NCBI GenBank assembly: GCA_964587165.1
Contig: CAZPKH010000006.1
Span: 1 to 64,000 of the forward strand
Direction: 5' to 3'
DNA length: 64,000 nucleotides
From: CAZPKH01 sp964587165
GTDB taxonomy: Bacteria > Bacteroidota > Bacteroidia > Bacteroidales > Muribaculaceae
In this document: positions 8,958 to 16,390 of the stretch, piece after piece
How positions within the stretch are numbered: the first letter of the stretch is position 1
How the letters are laid out: every line of letters starts with the position of its first letter
Program-made: the position numbers and the translations under genes
The notes under the pieces: generated by a model
What the model was told of the DNA's origin: nothing
Seen by the model: only the letters and a program-made list of their open reading frames with translations
Database searches by the model: none

Positions 8958-9173
8958 TTATTCCTGTACGAGAGCCACGAGGAGCTCTTTTTCGTCCTCG
9001 GGGTTGGTCTGGAACGATACCTTGCCTTCGCGTGCGAGCCATCCGAAAGCTGCAAAGAGTTCTTTATCTTTGAGTTTGGTGACTTTCTTGAGCTGCTTTG
9101 TACCCATTACGTCTGCGTCGTTGAGAGCAGTCCATACAAGCCCTGCCCATGCTCCGATAGTATCAGTGTTCAT
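8958..9173 (-). CDS. winged helix-turn-helix protein (DUF2582)
   Basis: A 71-residue protein composed of one winged-helix domain. The pattern TIGAWAGLVWTAL, then TKQLKKVTKL, ELFAAFGWLAREGKV and a beta hairpin matches the DUF2582 family, common in Bacteroidetes. Such small wHTH proteins are presumed DNA-binding, but no target is known. It is monocistronic, with a terminator directly downstream and a 45-base leader. It probably regulates something unlinked; nothing adjacent suggests a target. Confidence 0.8.
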   Translation of the reverse strand: MNTDTIGAWAGLVWTALNDADVMGTKQLKKVTKLKDKELFAAFGWLAREGKVSFQTNPEDEKELLVALVQE

Positions 9174-9220
9174 AGCGTTAAAAATTAATTATTTGTTAGA
9201 CATTTTATAAAACAACGCTG

Positions 9221-9228
9221 CAAAGTTA
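9221..9228 (-). promoter_or_regulatory. -7 box, DUF2582 promoter
   Basis: TAACTTTG on the minus strand, 47 bases before the start. The region beyond it (9236-9360) is very AT-rich and holds no gene I can support. Confidence 0.5.
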
Positions 9229-9389
9229 CGAAAAGTTTGCAAATCACCCAATTATATATTAAATAAAATTTAACTAATAGTGTTAAATGATTGATTTATA
9301 GTGATGTGTGAAGTGCGGGTCAATAATTAAAGAAATGCACTATTTTGGCGTTTTTGCTTGAAAGACCAAACTTCGGTCAGCACTGCGTC

Positions 9390-9421
9390 TTTGGTGGGAT
9401 GAGCAAAATTTGCTAAATTTG
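9390..9421 (+). promoter_or_regulatory. rsgA promoter, interrupted from its gene by an inverted-repeat element
   Basis: TTTG at 9390-9393, a 20-base spacer, then TAAATTTG at 9414-9421: an excellent Bacteroidetes -33/-7 pair. The repeat element begins at 9429. If it is removed in thought, the -7 box would sit about 20 bases before the rsgA ATG, the normal arrangement here. The predicted transcription start falls at or just before the left edge of the element. Confidence 0.75.
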
Positions 9422-9428
9422 TAGTCTA

Positions 9429-9777
9429 AGAGCCTGTCCCATAATAAATGTCAAATACTGAGCGGTCTATCTTTGAGGCTATACTGTTGAGCTGTAAGGA
9501 AGTATACTGGATGTACACGACCGCAGAACTCAGCAGAATAGGACAAAGAGAGACCGAGGCAGAGGTAACTTTCATGTGGGATATGGCAAAAAGCATTAAA
9601 TGAATAAACTTTTAACCAAGCCTGAACATCAAGAAAATGTTTCTTCGTCTCGCATCTTTTGGCCTTCTTATTACCTTTCACTCAGTCACGTAGCACCGCT
9701 ACGCTCCTTCGCTGAAGGGAATAATAAGACTCAAAATATGCGACTCGGTATTTTACATTTATTATGGGACAGGCTCT
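9429..9777 (+). mobile_element. MITE-like inverted-repeat element, copy 1 (349 bp)
   Basis: Both ends carry the same 34-base terminal inverted repeat (9429-9462 and 9744-9777) with two mismatches, beginning AGAGCCTGTCCCATAATAAA. The left flank is TA, while the right flank is AA. A second copy in the opposite orientation lies at 33636-33983. Inside, 9651-9742 forms a long imperfect hairpin capped by CGTAG-CACC-GCTACG. A 76-codon minus frame (9451-9681) ends within the left terminal repeat; its last 28 or so residues are also readable in copy 2, but the frame is broken there. No transposase is present, so any mobility would be in trans. Confidence 0.85.
9651..9742. repeat. conserved 92-base hairpin arm of the element, copy 1
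   Basis: The ends CGCATCTTTTGG and CTCAAAATATGCG pair imperfectly, and the centre folds as CGTAG, loop CACC, GCTACG. The corresponding 92 bases of copy 2 differ in the loop (AGAG) but keep the stem. This is the best conserved interior part of the element, suggesting that the fold matters, as DNA or RNA. Confidence 0.7.
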
Positions 9778-9789
9778 AAATTCTAAAAT

Positions 9790-10755
9790 ATGCCCGAAGG
9801 ATTGGTGACAAAAAACACCGGAAGCTGGTATGAGGTGACTCTCGACGGCTCCGGCAAGGAGGTGAAATGCAAGGTGAAAGGCAACTTCCGCCTTAAAGGG
9901 ATACGCACCACAAATCCGGTGGCGGTGGGCGACCGTGTCACTATCACCGACCCCGATGCGTCGCCCGACGGCACGGCCTTCATCACGGCGATAGCCCCCC
10001 GCGCCAATTATATTATACGCCGTGCAAGCAATCTGTCGAAAGAGAGCCACATCCTTGCTGCCAACCTTGATCAGGCTGTGCTGGTAGTCACTTTGGCGCA
10101 CCCTTCCACATCGACTACTTTCATCGACCGTTTTCTGGCCACCGCCGAGGCTTACCGCATACCGGTGGTGATCGTGATAAATAAGGTCGACCTGCTCACC
10201 GACGACGAAAGCCGCGAGCTGCTCGATGCCGTAAGCTATCTGTACGGTTCGCTCGGCTATAAGGTGATAGCGACATCGGCACGCACAGGCGAGGGGGTCG
10301 TGCAGCTGCGTGAGCAGCTTTCCGGACGCATGACTCTATTGTCGGGAAATTCGGGAGTGGGGAAATCGTCGCTCATCAACGATCTGATACCGGGCCTGAA
10401 TCTACGCACTGGCGAGATCTCGGCGCTTCACGACACCGGTATGCATACCACCACATTCTCCGAGATGCACCCCTTGGGTGGATCTGAGGGTGGGTATATC
10501 ATTGATACACCGGGCGTAAAGGGTTTCGGTACGATAGACTTCGACCGTGCGGAGGTGGGGCATTTCTTCCGCGAGATATTCGAGCACTCGGCCGATTGCC
10601 GCTATGGCAACTGCACCCATACCCACGAGCCGGGCTGCGCCGTGCGTCAGGCTGTCGACGATCATCGCATCGCCGCTTCGCGATACGCTTCATACCTGTC
10701 GATACTCGAAGATGCCGACGCGGCCGAAGCCGACAAATACCGCAAACCGTTCTGA
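9790..10755 (+). CDS. rsgA: ribosome small subunit-dependent GTPase A
   Basis: A 321-residue circularly permuted GTPase that checks late 30S ribosome maturation. An OB-fold comes first, then the GTPase motifs in permuted order: NKVDLL (G4, about residue 131), GNSGVGKSS (G1, about 187) and DTPGVKGFG (G3). The C-terminal zinc knuckle CRYGNCTHTHEPGC is at about residues 270-283. Its start lies only 12 bases after a 349-bp inverted-repeat element that separates it from its probable promoter at 9390-9421. It overlaps the next gene by one base (TGATG), so the two are translationally coupled. Confidence 0.97.
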   Translation: MPEGLVTKNTGSWYEVTLDGSGKEVKCKVKGNFRLKGIRTTNPVAVGDRVTITDPDASPDGTAFITAIAPRANYIIRRASNLSKESHILAANLDQAVLVVTLAHPSTSTTFIDRFLATAEAYRIPVVIVINKVDLLTDDESRELLDAVSYLYGSLGYKVIATSARTGEGVVQLREQLSGRMTLLSGNSGVGKSSLINDLIPGLNLRTGEISALHDTGMHTTTFSEMHPLGGSEGGYIIDTPGVKGFGTIDFDRAEVGHFFREIFEHSADCRYGNCTHTHEPGCAVRQAVDDHRIAASRYASYLSILEDADAAEADKYRKPF

Positions 10756-11786
10756 TGCCGCGCGGACTGCTATACAATCCGTCGAACGACGGCGCATTGG
10801 CCTGCAATACATACCGCTACACCCCGCCGCGCATCGCCCGGGTGCTCGAGCGCGACCTCGCGCAGCTCCCGCAGTGGTGGGCCGAGCCGGGCGATCTGGT
10901 GCTTCTGCCCGGTACTGACCTTTCGGGGGTGGACGAATGCATACCATGGGGGTGGAGCCCGGATGCCGTGCGCCGCTTCATCGATGCAGGTGTAGCTCCC
11001 GAAAAGCTCCCGGATGCCGAGGCGATCGAACGGATCAGGCAGCTTTCGCACCGTCGTATATCAGTCGAAGTGAACCGCCGCCTTGCCGCGTCGCTCCCCG
11101 ACCTGCAGTTTCCGCCCCTACCTGTAGAGATAGATAGAGCTGAAGAACTCGATAAGCTACCGGGCGATGCCGATCTGTTCGTCAAGCAGCCGTGGAGTTG
11201 CTCGGGTCGCGGTGTACATCGCTACGAGGCAGGTCGTCTCGGCAGCGATGCCCGCACGAAGATTGCGGCAATGATAGCCCGCGCCGGAAGCGTGACGGTT
11301 GAGCGGGCGCTCGACAGGGTGCTCGATTTTGCCGCGCTGTTCTACAACTCCGCCGAATCGGGCATAATGTTTAGAGGATTGTCGCTCTTCGACACCACAC
11401 CGACGGGCGCGTATATCGGCAACCGTATGGCGTCAGAAGATCAGCTGCGTGCTCGGATAGGGGAATATATTAGTCTGAACGACCTCGATCGCGTCGTGGC
11501 ACAGCTCGAAGCCGTGCTCGGCGAGCTGACAGGAGATGCCTACACAGGGTGGCTCGGGGTGGATATGATGGTGTACAGTGCCGGGGGAGAGATGCGTCTC
11601 GCACCTTGCGTGGAGGTAAACCTGCGCATGACCATGGGGGTAGTGGCGCATCTGTTGCGGTCGCATGCCGAGCTGCGCCGATACCTTCCCGCCACACTCT
11701 CGGTGCTACCGTTGTCGGCTGTACTGCCTGCCGACAAGATCCTTGCTTCGGGAGCCGAGGTAGCTGCGGTGGTCAGAAAGATTTGA
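10755..11786 (+). CDS. ATP-grasp-like protein of unknown function
   Basis: The start at 10755 overlaps the rsgA stop as TGATG; a longer frame from 10596 lies inside rsgA and is discarded. The protein has 343 residues, no signal peptide and no membrane segment. FVKQPWSCSGRGVHRYE in the middle resembles an ATP-grasp nucleotide-binding loop. APCVEVNLRMTMGVVAHLL near the C-terminus resembles the metal-binding Glu/Asn block of that fold. Substrate and product are unknown. Its 3' end overlaps the convergent maf gene by 14 bases. Confidence 0.7.
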   Translation: MPRGLLYNPSNDGALACNTYRYTPPRIARVLERDLAQLPQWWAEPGDLVLLPGTDLSGVDECIPWGWSPDAVRRFIDAGVAPEKLPDAEAIERIRQLSHRRISVEVNRRLAASLPDLQFPPLPVEIDRAEELDKLPGDADLFVKQPWSCSGRGVHRYEAGRLGSDARTKIAAMIARAGSVTVERALDRVLDFAALFYNSAESGIMFRGLSLFDTTPTGAYIGNRMASEDQLRARIGEYISLNDLDRVVAQLEAVLGELTGDAYTGWLGVDMMVYSAGGEMRLAPCVEVNLRMTMGVVAHLLRSHAELRRYLPATLSVLPLSAVLPADKILASGAEVAAVVRKI

Positions 11787-12363
11787 GAATTTGATAAAGG
11801 GCATTCACCGGGAGCCCCATCACGTTGTAGAAGCTGCCGTCGATACCCTTTACGGCAGCTGCGCCGATCCATTCCTGGATGCCGTAGGCGCCTGCCTTGT
11901 CGAGCGGACGGAAGGTGCTCACATAGTAATCGATCTCGTTGTCCGTTAGTTCCGAGAACTCTACTTCAGAGCTCACCGAGAAACTTTCGGTGCGTCCGAT
12001 CGTGAATACGCATACACCCGTCACGACCGTGTGCTTGCGGCCGGCGAGAGTGTGGAGCATACTGCGGGCGTCGGAAGCGTCGCGGGGCTTGCCGATGATC
12101 CGGCCGTCGACTATTACTACAGTGTCGGCCGTGATATACAGATCATTCTCTCCGGCGATCCCTTTGTAGGCTTCGGCCTTGAGATTGGCGAGGTAGAGCG
12201 GCACTTCGGCAGCATCGAGACCTTCGGGCACTATCTCGTCGACTTCGACGAGGTCGGCACGGGTGAAGTCGACTCCGAGCATAGCCAGGAGCTCGCGGCG
12301 ACGCGGCGACGCGCTTGCCAGATAAATGTTGTATTTGCTAAGGTTGTCTAATGGAAATTTCAT
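11773..12363 (-). CDS. maf: Maf-family nucleoside triphosphate pyrophosphatase
   Basis: A 196-residue cytoplasmic enzyme that hydrolyses non-canonical or modified nucleoside triphosphates (dTTP/UTP class in YhdE-type members). The N-terminal LASASPRRRELL loop, the catalytic region with TADTVVIVDG and the KPRDASDA motif are all present. It is the last gene of a minus-strand operon starting at the HU/SPOR gene, and its end overlaps the ATP-grasp-like gene on the other strand. A run of nine C residues sits 9 bases before its ATG, in the ribosome-binding region. Confidence 0.95.
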   Translation of the reverse strand: MKFPLDNLSKYNIYLASASPRRRELLAMLGVDFTRADLVEVDEIVPEGLDAAEVPLYLANLKAEAYKGIAGENDLYITADTVVIVDGRIIGKPRDASDARSMLHTLAGRKHTVVTGVCVFTIGRTESFSVSSEVEFSELTDNEIDYYVSTFRPLDKAGAYGIQEWIGAAAVKGIDGSFYNVMGLPVNALYQILKSF

Positions 12364-12372
12364 AGGTTCATA

Positions 12373-12381
12373 GGGGGGGGG
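12373..12381 (-). repeat. nine-base poly-C tract upstream of maf
   Basis: Nine consecutive G on the plus strand (C on the sense strand), 9 bases before the maf start. Such tracts slip during replication and could alter translation-initiation spacing. Confidence 0.7.
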
Positions 12382-12399
12382 ATTGTCGGCGAGGAGTGA

Positions 12400-12924
12400 T
12401 CACCATCCGAAAGCGTCGGCTGAGTTGAGCCATTTGCCGTGGGCGCGCAGTATCTGTTCGAGCAGGTCGCGGGCCACGCCGTAGCCGCCGTTGACGGGAG
12501 ATATATAGCGCGCTATCTCCTTAATGTCGGGCGCAGCGTCGCGCGGAGCCACCGGCAGCCCGCATATGCGCATTATCTCCAGATCGGGGATGTCGTCGCC
12601 CACATACGCTACTTCGTCAGGTGCCAGATCGCACTCTTCGAGCCACTTTTCGTAGACGGGGAGCTTAGTGCTTACTCCGATGAATATATCGCTGAGACCG
12701 AGCGAGCGGTAGCGGTCGATGATCGAGGGTGTCTTGGCACCGGTGATCACCGACAGTTGCATACCGTTTTTTACGGCCAACTGCAGGGCATATCCATCCT
12801 TTATGTTTACCATGCGTACCGGCTGGCCATCCTGCCCCAGAGGCACGGTGGAGGGCGAGAGTACGCCGTCGACATCAAATGCCACGGCTCGAATGCGTGT
12901 CAGGTCGTAGTCTATGCGGCTCAT
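12400..12924 (-). CDS. kdsC: 3-deoxy-D-manno-octulosonate 8-phosphate phosphatase (KdsC-like HAD)
   Basis: A 174-residue HAD phosphatase of the compact C0 type without a cap domain. Motif I is AFDVDGVLS (about residues 15-23), motif II includes SVITGAKTPS, and motif IV is VGDDIPDLEIM. This combination and length match KdsC, which makes Kdo for lipopolysaccharide inner core. The start overlaps the stop of the DUF2520 gene as ATGA. No other Kdo genes are adjacent; a broader HAD phosphatase role cannot be excluded. Confidence 0.85.
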   Translation of the reverse strand: MSRIDYDLTRIRAVAFDVDGVLSPSTVPLGQDGQPVRMVNIKDGYALQLAVKNGMQLSVITGAKTPSIIDRYRSLGLSDIFIGVSTKLPVYEKWLEECDLAPDEVAYVGDDIPDLEIMRICGLPVAPRDAAPDIKEIARYISPVNGGYGVARDLLEQILRAHGKWLNSADAFGW

Positions 12925-13691
12925 TTATGATATTTTTTTGTGATCGAATCGGAGATAGTGCGGTATAAAGCGGCATCGTCGGGTGCGAGCTGCGACAGGT
13001 GTCTGCCGATCACCCGCGTGTCGCCCCGGCGGGCCGGGCCGGTCTGGCCTTCGGAGGGTGAGGTGGCGAACGCTTTGTCGAGGGTTTCGCGCACCAACGG
13101 CGCGATGGTCGATAGCGGCATGCCGGCATCGGCAAGCAGACGCTCGGCAGTGGCGAGCATGTGGTTGGTGAAGTTGCAACCGAACACGGCCGCAATGTGC
13201 ATCCGTGTGCGGAGGGCGGAATCGGCTTCGGCGACACTCCCCGACAATGCTTCGGCGAGCTCTCTTGTCTGACCGAGAGCCTCGGGGGTCGATCCCTCGA
13301 TGAATATCGGCACCTTGTCCAGTTGCATCTGCTTGCCGCGGGTGAATGTCTGCAGCGGGTAGAGCACGCCGAACCGGGAGCCCAAAGGAGCCAAAGCTGA
13401 CGCCTCAACGCTTCCTGAAGTGTGAAGCCACAGGGCATCGGGGCGCGGAGCAACTGATGCGGCGAGCTCGGGCAGAGCATCGTCGGTCACGCTCAGGATA
13501 TAAATATCGGCATCCGGCAGGGGTGAGTCGAGGGTTCCGGCGCCCGAATCGGCGAGACGCGATGCGAGCTCGGCGGCGCGAGAAGTATGACGTGCGGCGA
13601 CGTGGGTCACTGTGTAGCCGGGCAGCGCGTCGATGGCGGGTGCGATGCTCCAGGCCACGTTTCCGGCCCCGATGAACACCACGCGCTTCAT
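12921..13691 (-). CDS. Rossmann-fold DUF2520-family oxidoreductase
   Basis: A 256-residue protein starting at ATG 13691, which overlaps the nitroreductase stop (ATGA); a longer frame to 13739 lies inside that gene. The N-terminal VVFIGAGNVAWSIAPAI is a dinucleotide-binding motif, as in the F420/NADP oxidoreductase-like group. The C-terminal half, with GVLYPLQTFT and CNFTNHMLATAE, is the DUF2520 helical domain. The architecture resembles ProC/6PGDH-like reductases, but the substrate is unknown. The operon position between a nitroreductase and kdsC gives no clear metabolic clue. Confidence 0.8.
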   Translation of the reverse strand: MKRVVFIGAGNVAWSIAPAIDALPGYTVTHVAARHTSRAAELASRLADSGAGTLDSPLPDADIYILSVTDDALPELAASVAPRPDALWLHTSGSVEASALAPLGSRFGVLYPLQTFTRGKQMQLDKVPIFIEGSTPEALGQTRELAEALSGSVAEADSALRTRMHIAAVFGCNFTNHMLATAERLLADAGMPLSTIAPLVRETLDKAFATSPSEGQTGPARRGDTRVIGRHLSQLAPDDAALYRTISDSITKKYHK

Positions 13692-14236
13692 TCGGCGACA
13701 GCAGGTGTCTGATAGCGGCCTATGTGCACGTTCTCCCATTTCAGCTTCTCGGTGTTCTGGGGGCGGCGCTGTTCATCTTTATGACCGATGGCCACGACGC
13801 ATACCGGGCATATATGCTCGGGCAGTCCTACTATCTCCTGCACCACTTCCTGAGCGGGAGTTCCGTCGGCCATATAGCTGTCGCGCACCTGTATCCAGAC
13901 GCTTCCGAGTCCGAGATCTTCGGCCTGAAGCATCATGTATCCGGCGGCAAGAGCTGCATCTTCGATCCAGCAGTGGTCGGCAGTCACGTCGACAGCCACC
14001 ACGATGGCGAGCGCCGCTCCGGCTATGGGGTGGGCGAAGCGTTCCTTACATTCGCTCAGTCGCTTGAGGGTGTCGGGATCGTCGACAGCCACAAACTGCC
14101 ATGCGCGCGTATTCTTCGATGTGGGCGCAAGCAGGGCAGCTTCGAGGATCAGTTTCACCTGTTCGGAGTCGACCGGTTCGGGAGTGTATCGGCGTATTGA
14201 TCTACGTGCAATAGCCAGATCATGGAAGTTGGTCAT
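13688..14236 (-). CDS. nitroreductase family protein
   Basis: A 182-residue FMN-dependent oxidoreductase, probably dimeric and cytoplasmic. The N-terminal ARRSIRRYTPEPVD with its Arg-Arg-Ser FMN-phosphate contacts, the middle CWIEDAALAAGYMMLQAEDLGLG block and LPEHICPVCVVAIGH near the C-terminus are typical. The physiological substrate is unknown. It lies 49 bases after the HU/SPOR gene and overlaps the DUF2520 gene by 4 bases. Confidence 0.9.
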   Translation of the reverse strand: MTNFHDLAIARRSIRRYTPEPVDSEQVKLILEAALLAPTSKNTRAWQFVAVDDPDTLKRLSECKERFAHPIAGAALAIVVAVDVTADHCWIEDAALAAGYMMLQAEDLGLGSVWIQVRDSYMADGTPAQEVVQEIVGLPEHICPVCVVAIGHKDEQRRPQNTEKLKWENVHIGRYQTPAVAE

Positions 14237-14285
14237 GGTATATGCAGATTATGAGAGTAATCAGTGTTGTGTCGGTGGGCGGAGC

Positions 14286-15341
14286 TCAGCGCTCTGTGAC
14301 CCATGCGCCGGGATACCGTTTCTGCACTTGGGGCGAGCGGGCTATCGCCTTTGCGGAATCTTCAGTGGGTGCCGAGCCGGCTATCACACGGAAGCGGCCT
14401 TCCTGTTCGAGGACTTTGAGAGCCTGATTCCCGGACTGGCGTATGAAGGCGTCGGCACGTTTGCGCGAAGGCATCGAAGCCACGACGATGCAGAAATGTT
14501 CGTCGGAGCTGAGCCGCAGCGATGATATCGGCGCGGGTGTGCTCTGCGTCGCAGCTGCAGGTTGTGTCTTGGCGGTGCGGGACGGAGAGGTTTTCATTGT
14601 GTCGACCATCTCTATGCCGTCGGACGGAGCGACTGCCAGGCGCATGCGCAGAGGCTGCTGCGCACTCCGCACAGCCGAGGTGGCGGAAGTGCGGATATTT
14701 CCGGGCATCGAAGCCATGACGGTCGTCGAGTCGTTGAGCGCCGGTGTCGAGCATATAAATCCTATGGTGCCGAGCAGGCAGAAGCATGCGGCTACCTTGA
14801 GAATACGGCGCGGCAGGGGTATGTAAACCGTGTCGGCGTCGGATTTTATAGCCCGGGGCGATGCTGCTACCTCCGGAGCGGGGAGTATTTCGGCTTGTGC
14901 GGCCGGATCGTCCTGCTCGACGGTCTGGGCAGCCGGCAAGAGGCTGACGGCAGGGAGCCCCATATATAATAATGAGGCAATGGGGTCGGCAGCCGGGGTG
15001 AACGTGATAGTGTCCTCATCGGAGAGCGTGAGGGTGCCGACACGCGAGATGGTAAATTCTCTGTCCTGCTCAAGCTGTGCGCGCAGTGCTCCGACGGCTG
15101 CCGTAAGATGGCTCATCGCAGCGTCGTAGCTCAATCCAGACTGCCTGCTGATGCTCGTGGCGAGCAAGCCGTCGTTGTGTGCTATCGAGGGGTTGAACCC
15201 CACCGAACGGTGTGGAGGGAGCATCTGCGAGCCGCTGACTGAGGCGCTGCGGCGGTCGGCCACGAATGCGCCGAGGCCGGGCACGATCACGCAATCGTGC
15301 TCCATCAGCAGGTACTCTATATGTCGGTCGATAGTTATCAC
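14286..15341 (-). CDS. HU-like (CCDC81-type) and SPOR domain membrane protein
   Basis: A 351-residue protein with GTG start at 15341. Residues 1-80 (RHIEYLLMEHDCVIVPGLGAF) match the Bacteroidetes CCDC81-like HU domain. A single membrane helix follows at about residues 178-200. The C-terminal 75 residues form a SPOR domain (FCIVVASMPSRKRADAF ... FRVIAGSAPTEDSAKAIA), which in other bacteria binds denuded septal peptidoglycan. The layout suggests a cytoplasmic HU-like part linked across the inner membrane to a septal-wall sensor. It heads the minus operon through maf. Confidence 0.85.
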   Translation of the reverse strand: MITIDRHIEYLLMEHDCVIVPGLGAFVADRRSASVSGSQMLPPHRSVGFNPSIAHNDGLLATSISRQSGLSYDAAMSHLTAAVGALRAQLEQDREFTISRVGTLTLSDEDTITFTPAADPIASLLYMGLPAVSLLPAAQTVEQDDPAAQAEILPAPEVAASPRAIKSDADTVYIPLPRRILKVAACFCLLGTIGFICSTPALNDSTTVMASMPGNIRTSATSAVRSAQQPLRMRLAVAPSDGIEMVDTMKTSPSRTAKTQPAAATQSTPAPISSLRLSSDEHFCIVVASMPSRKRADAFIRQSGNQALKVLEQEGRFRVIAGSAPTEDSAKAIARSPQVQKRYPGAWVTER

Positions 15342-15345
15342 GATG

Positions 15346-15353
15346 CAAATTTA
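15346..15353 (-). promoter_or_regulatory. -7 box very close to the HU/SPOR start
   Basis: TAAATTTG on the minus strand ends only 4 bases before the GTG at 15341. Transcription would start at about the start codon, giving an almost leaderless message, unless another promoter is used. Confidence 0.45.
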
Positions 15354-15586
15354 ACAATAATTGTTGAGCTGCGGGGCATTTTCGGAAGAATAAATTTGAT
15401 AAAAAAGCTATTTCACAATGCTGTAGGAGATTACGCCGGGTTGAGCTTGTCAGTTAGCCCGGATAGAGCTTATGCGGATTTTTTATTACAGTGTATATAG
15501 CTGAGTATCTGTCGGATAAAGTGTGTTTGCCGAGCTGTTAACAAAATTTTAGCAAAGGGTCGTGCCGATAATTCGGCAAAAGTGTG

Positions 15587-15594
15587 TACATTTG
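15587..15594 (+). promoter_or_regulatory. -7 box, coiled-coil/zapA/rny operon promoter
   Basis: TACATTTG, 17 bases before the first gene of the operon. A short dyad GCCGA-TAAT-TCGGC (15564-15577) lies in the -33 region. The rest of 15354-15586 holds no gene I can support. Confidence 0.55.
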
Positions 15595-15611
15595 TGAAAT
15601 TTTGGTGAAGT

Positions 15612-15905
15612 ATGGCTGACGATTTGCGCGAAAGGCTGGCCCGTGTGGCCGTGAAATCGCAGATGCTCGTGGAGCGATATAATGCTCTGCAGCAGCGATT
15701 GGAGCAGGCCGACGAGCGTATTGCCGAGCTTGAGGCCGAGCTTGCAAGGTGTCGCAACGCGCACCGGCAGGCGCAGAGGCAGATCGAGCTTATGCGTGTG
15801 GCCGACACTGTGAGTCCCACGCGCGAGGATATTTCACGAAGTCGTGTCATGCTCACCGAAATGTTGCGCGAGATCGACAAGTGCATCGAGCTTCTCACAT
15901 ACTGA
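15612..15905 (+). CDS. small coiled-coil protein preceding zapA
   Basis: A 97-residue, highly charged helical protein. Residues about 15-65 show continuous heptads rich in Leu, Glu and Arg. There is no signal peptide. It is followed after 4 bases by zapA, so it is probably a partner in the division ring, analogous in size and form to ZapB, though without recognisable sequence kinship. Function is inferred from position only. Confidence 0.7.
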   Translation: MADDLRERLARVAVKSQMLVERYNALQQRLEQADERIAELEAELARCRNAHRQAQRQIELMRVADTVSPTREDISRSRVMLTEMLREIDKCIELLTY

Positions 15906-15909
15906 TGCA

Positions 15910-16218
15910 ATGAGACAGGAGCAGAATATATCAATCAAGATAGCCAACCAGCGTCCGATGGCGATGACAATACGCCCGGACCAGGAGGAGATAATAAGGC
16001 GCGCCGAGAAGGGCGTCAACGAGCTTTGGCAGTCGTGGTCTAAACGATTTTCAGACCGCAAGCCGGTGGAAGTGCTTGCTTTGGTGGCATTTCAGTACGC
16101 TCGTTACTATTACGAAGCCGAAGCCGCCGATGAGGCTGTAGCACACCACATCGAAAGCTTTGAGGCCGAACTTGACAGGCTGTTGGGACAGATACCGACA
16201 GCCCCGGTCGAAGATTGA
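15910..16218 (+). CDS. zapA: cell division protein ZapA
   Basis: A 102-residue FtsZ-ring stabiliser. ISIKIANQRPMAMTIRPDQEEIIRRAE at the N-terminus is the short ZapA globular fold, followed by a helix with the aromatic run FQYARYYYEAE. ATG 15910 was chosen because it follows the upstream stop by 4 bases and gives the family start; a frame from 15844 would overlap the previous gene. The 172 bases after it, before rny, hold a small hairpin (GGCATCA/TGATGCC) but no supported RNA gene. Confidence 0.88.
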   Translation: MRQEQNISIKIANQRPMAMTIRPDQEEIIRRAEKGVNELWQSWSKRFSDRKPVEVLALVAFQYARYYYEAEAADEAVAHHIESFEAELDRLLGQIPTAPVED

Positions 16219-16390
16219 TACACACACGGCCCGCCCGCGGGTCGCTCCTTGCTCTTTATTGCCGGGCATCAGATGGTTGATGCCGCTTGATACGACGACC
16301 GATTCCGCCGACACCGCCGGAACGATACGTCAAATTAACTATATATATTATCAAACAACAACTTAACATCAAGCAATACACCGTAACGAT

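Noticed and set aside
15436..15462. Hairpin in the gap before the zapA operon as a riboswitch
   Set aside because: Only a 5-bp CCGGG/CCCGG stem is convincing, located upstream of the predicted promoter, so it would not be in the leader.
16219..16390. Possible 6S-like or other RNA gene between zapA and rny
   Set aside because: In other bacteria 6S RNA can follow zapA, but the 172 bases show only one short hairpin and no convincing long rod structure or terminator.
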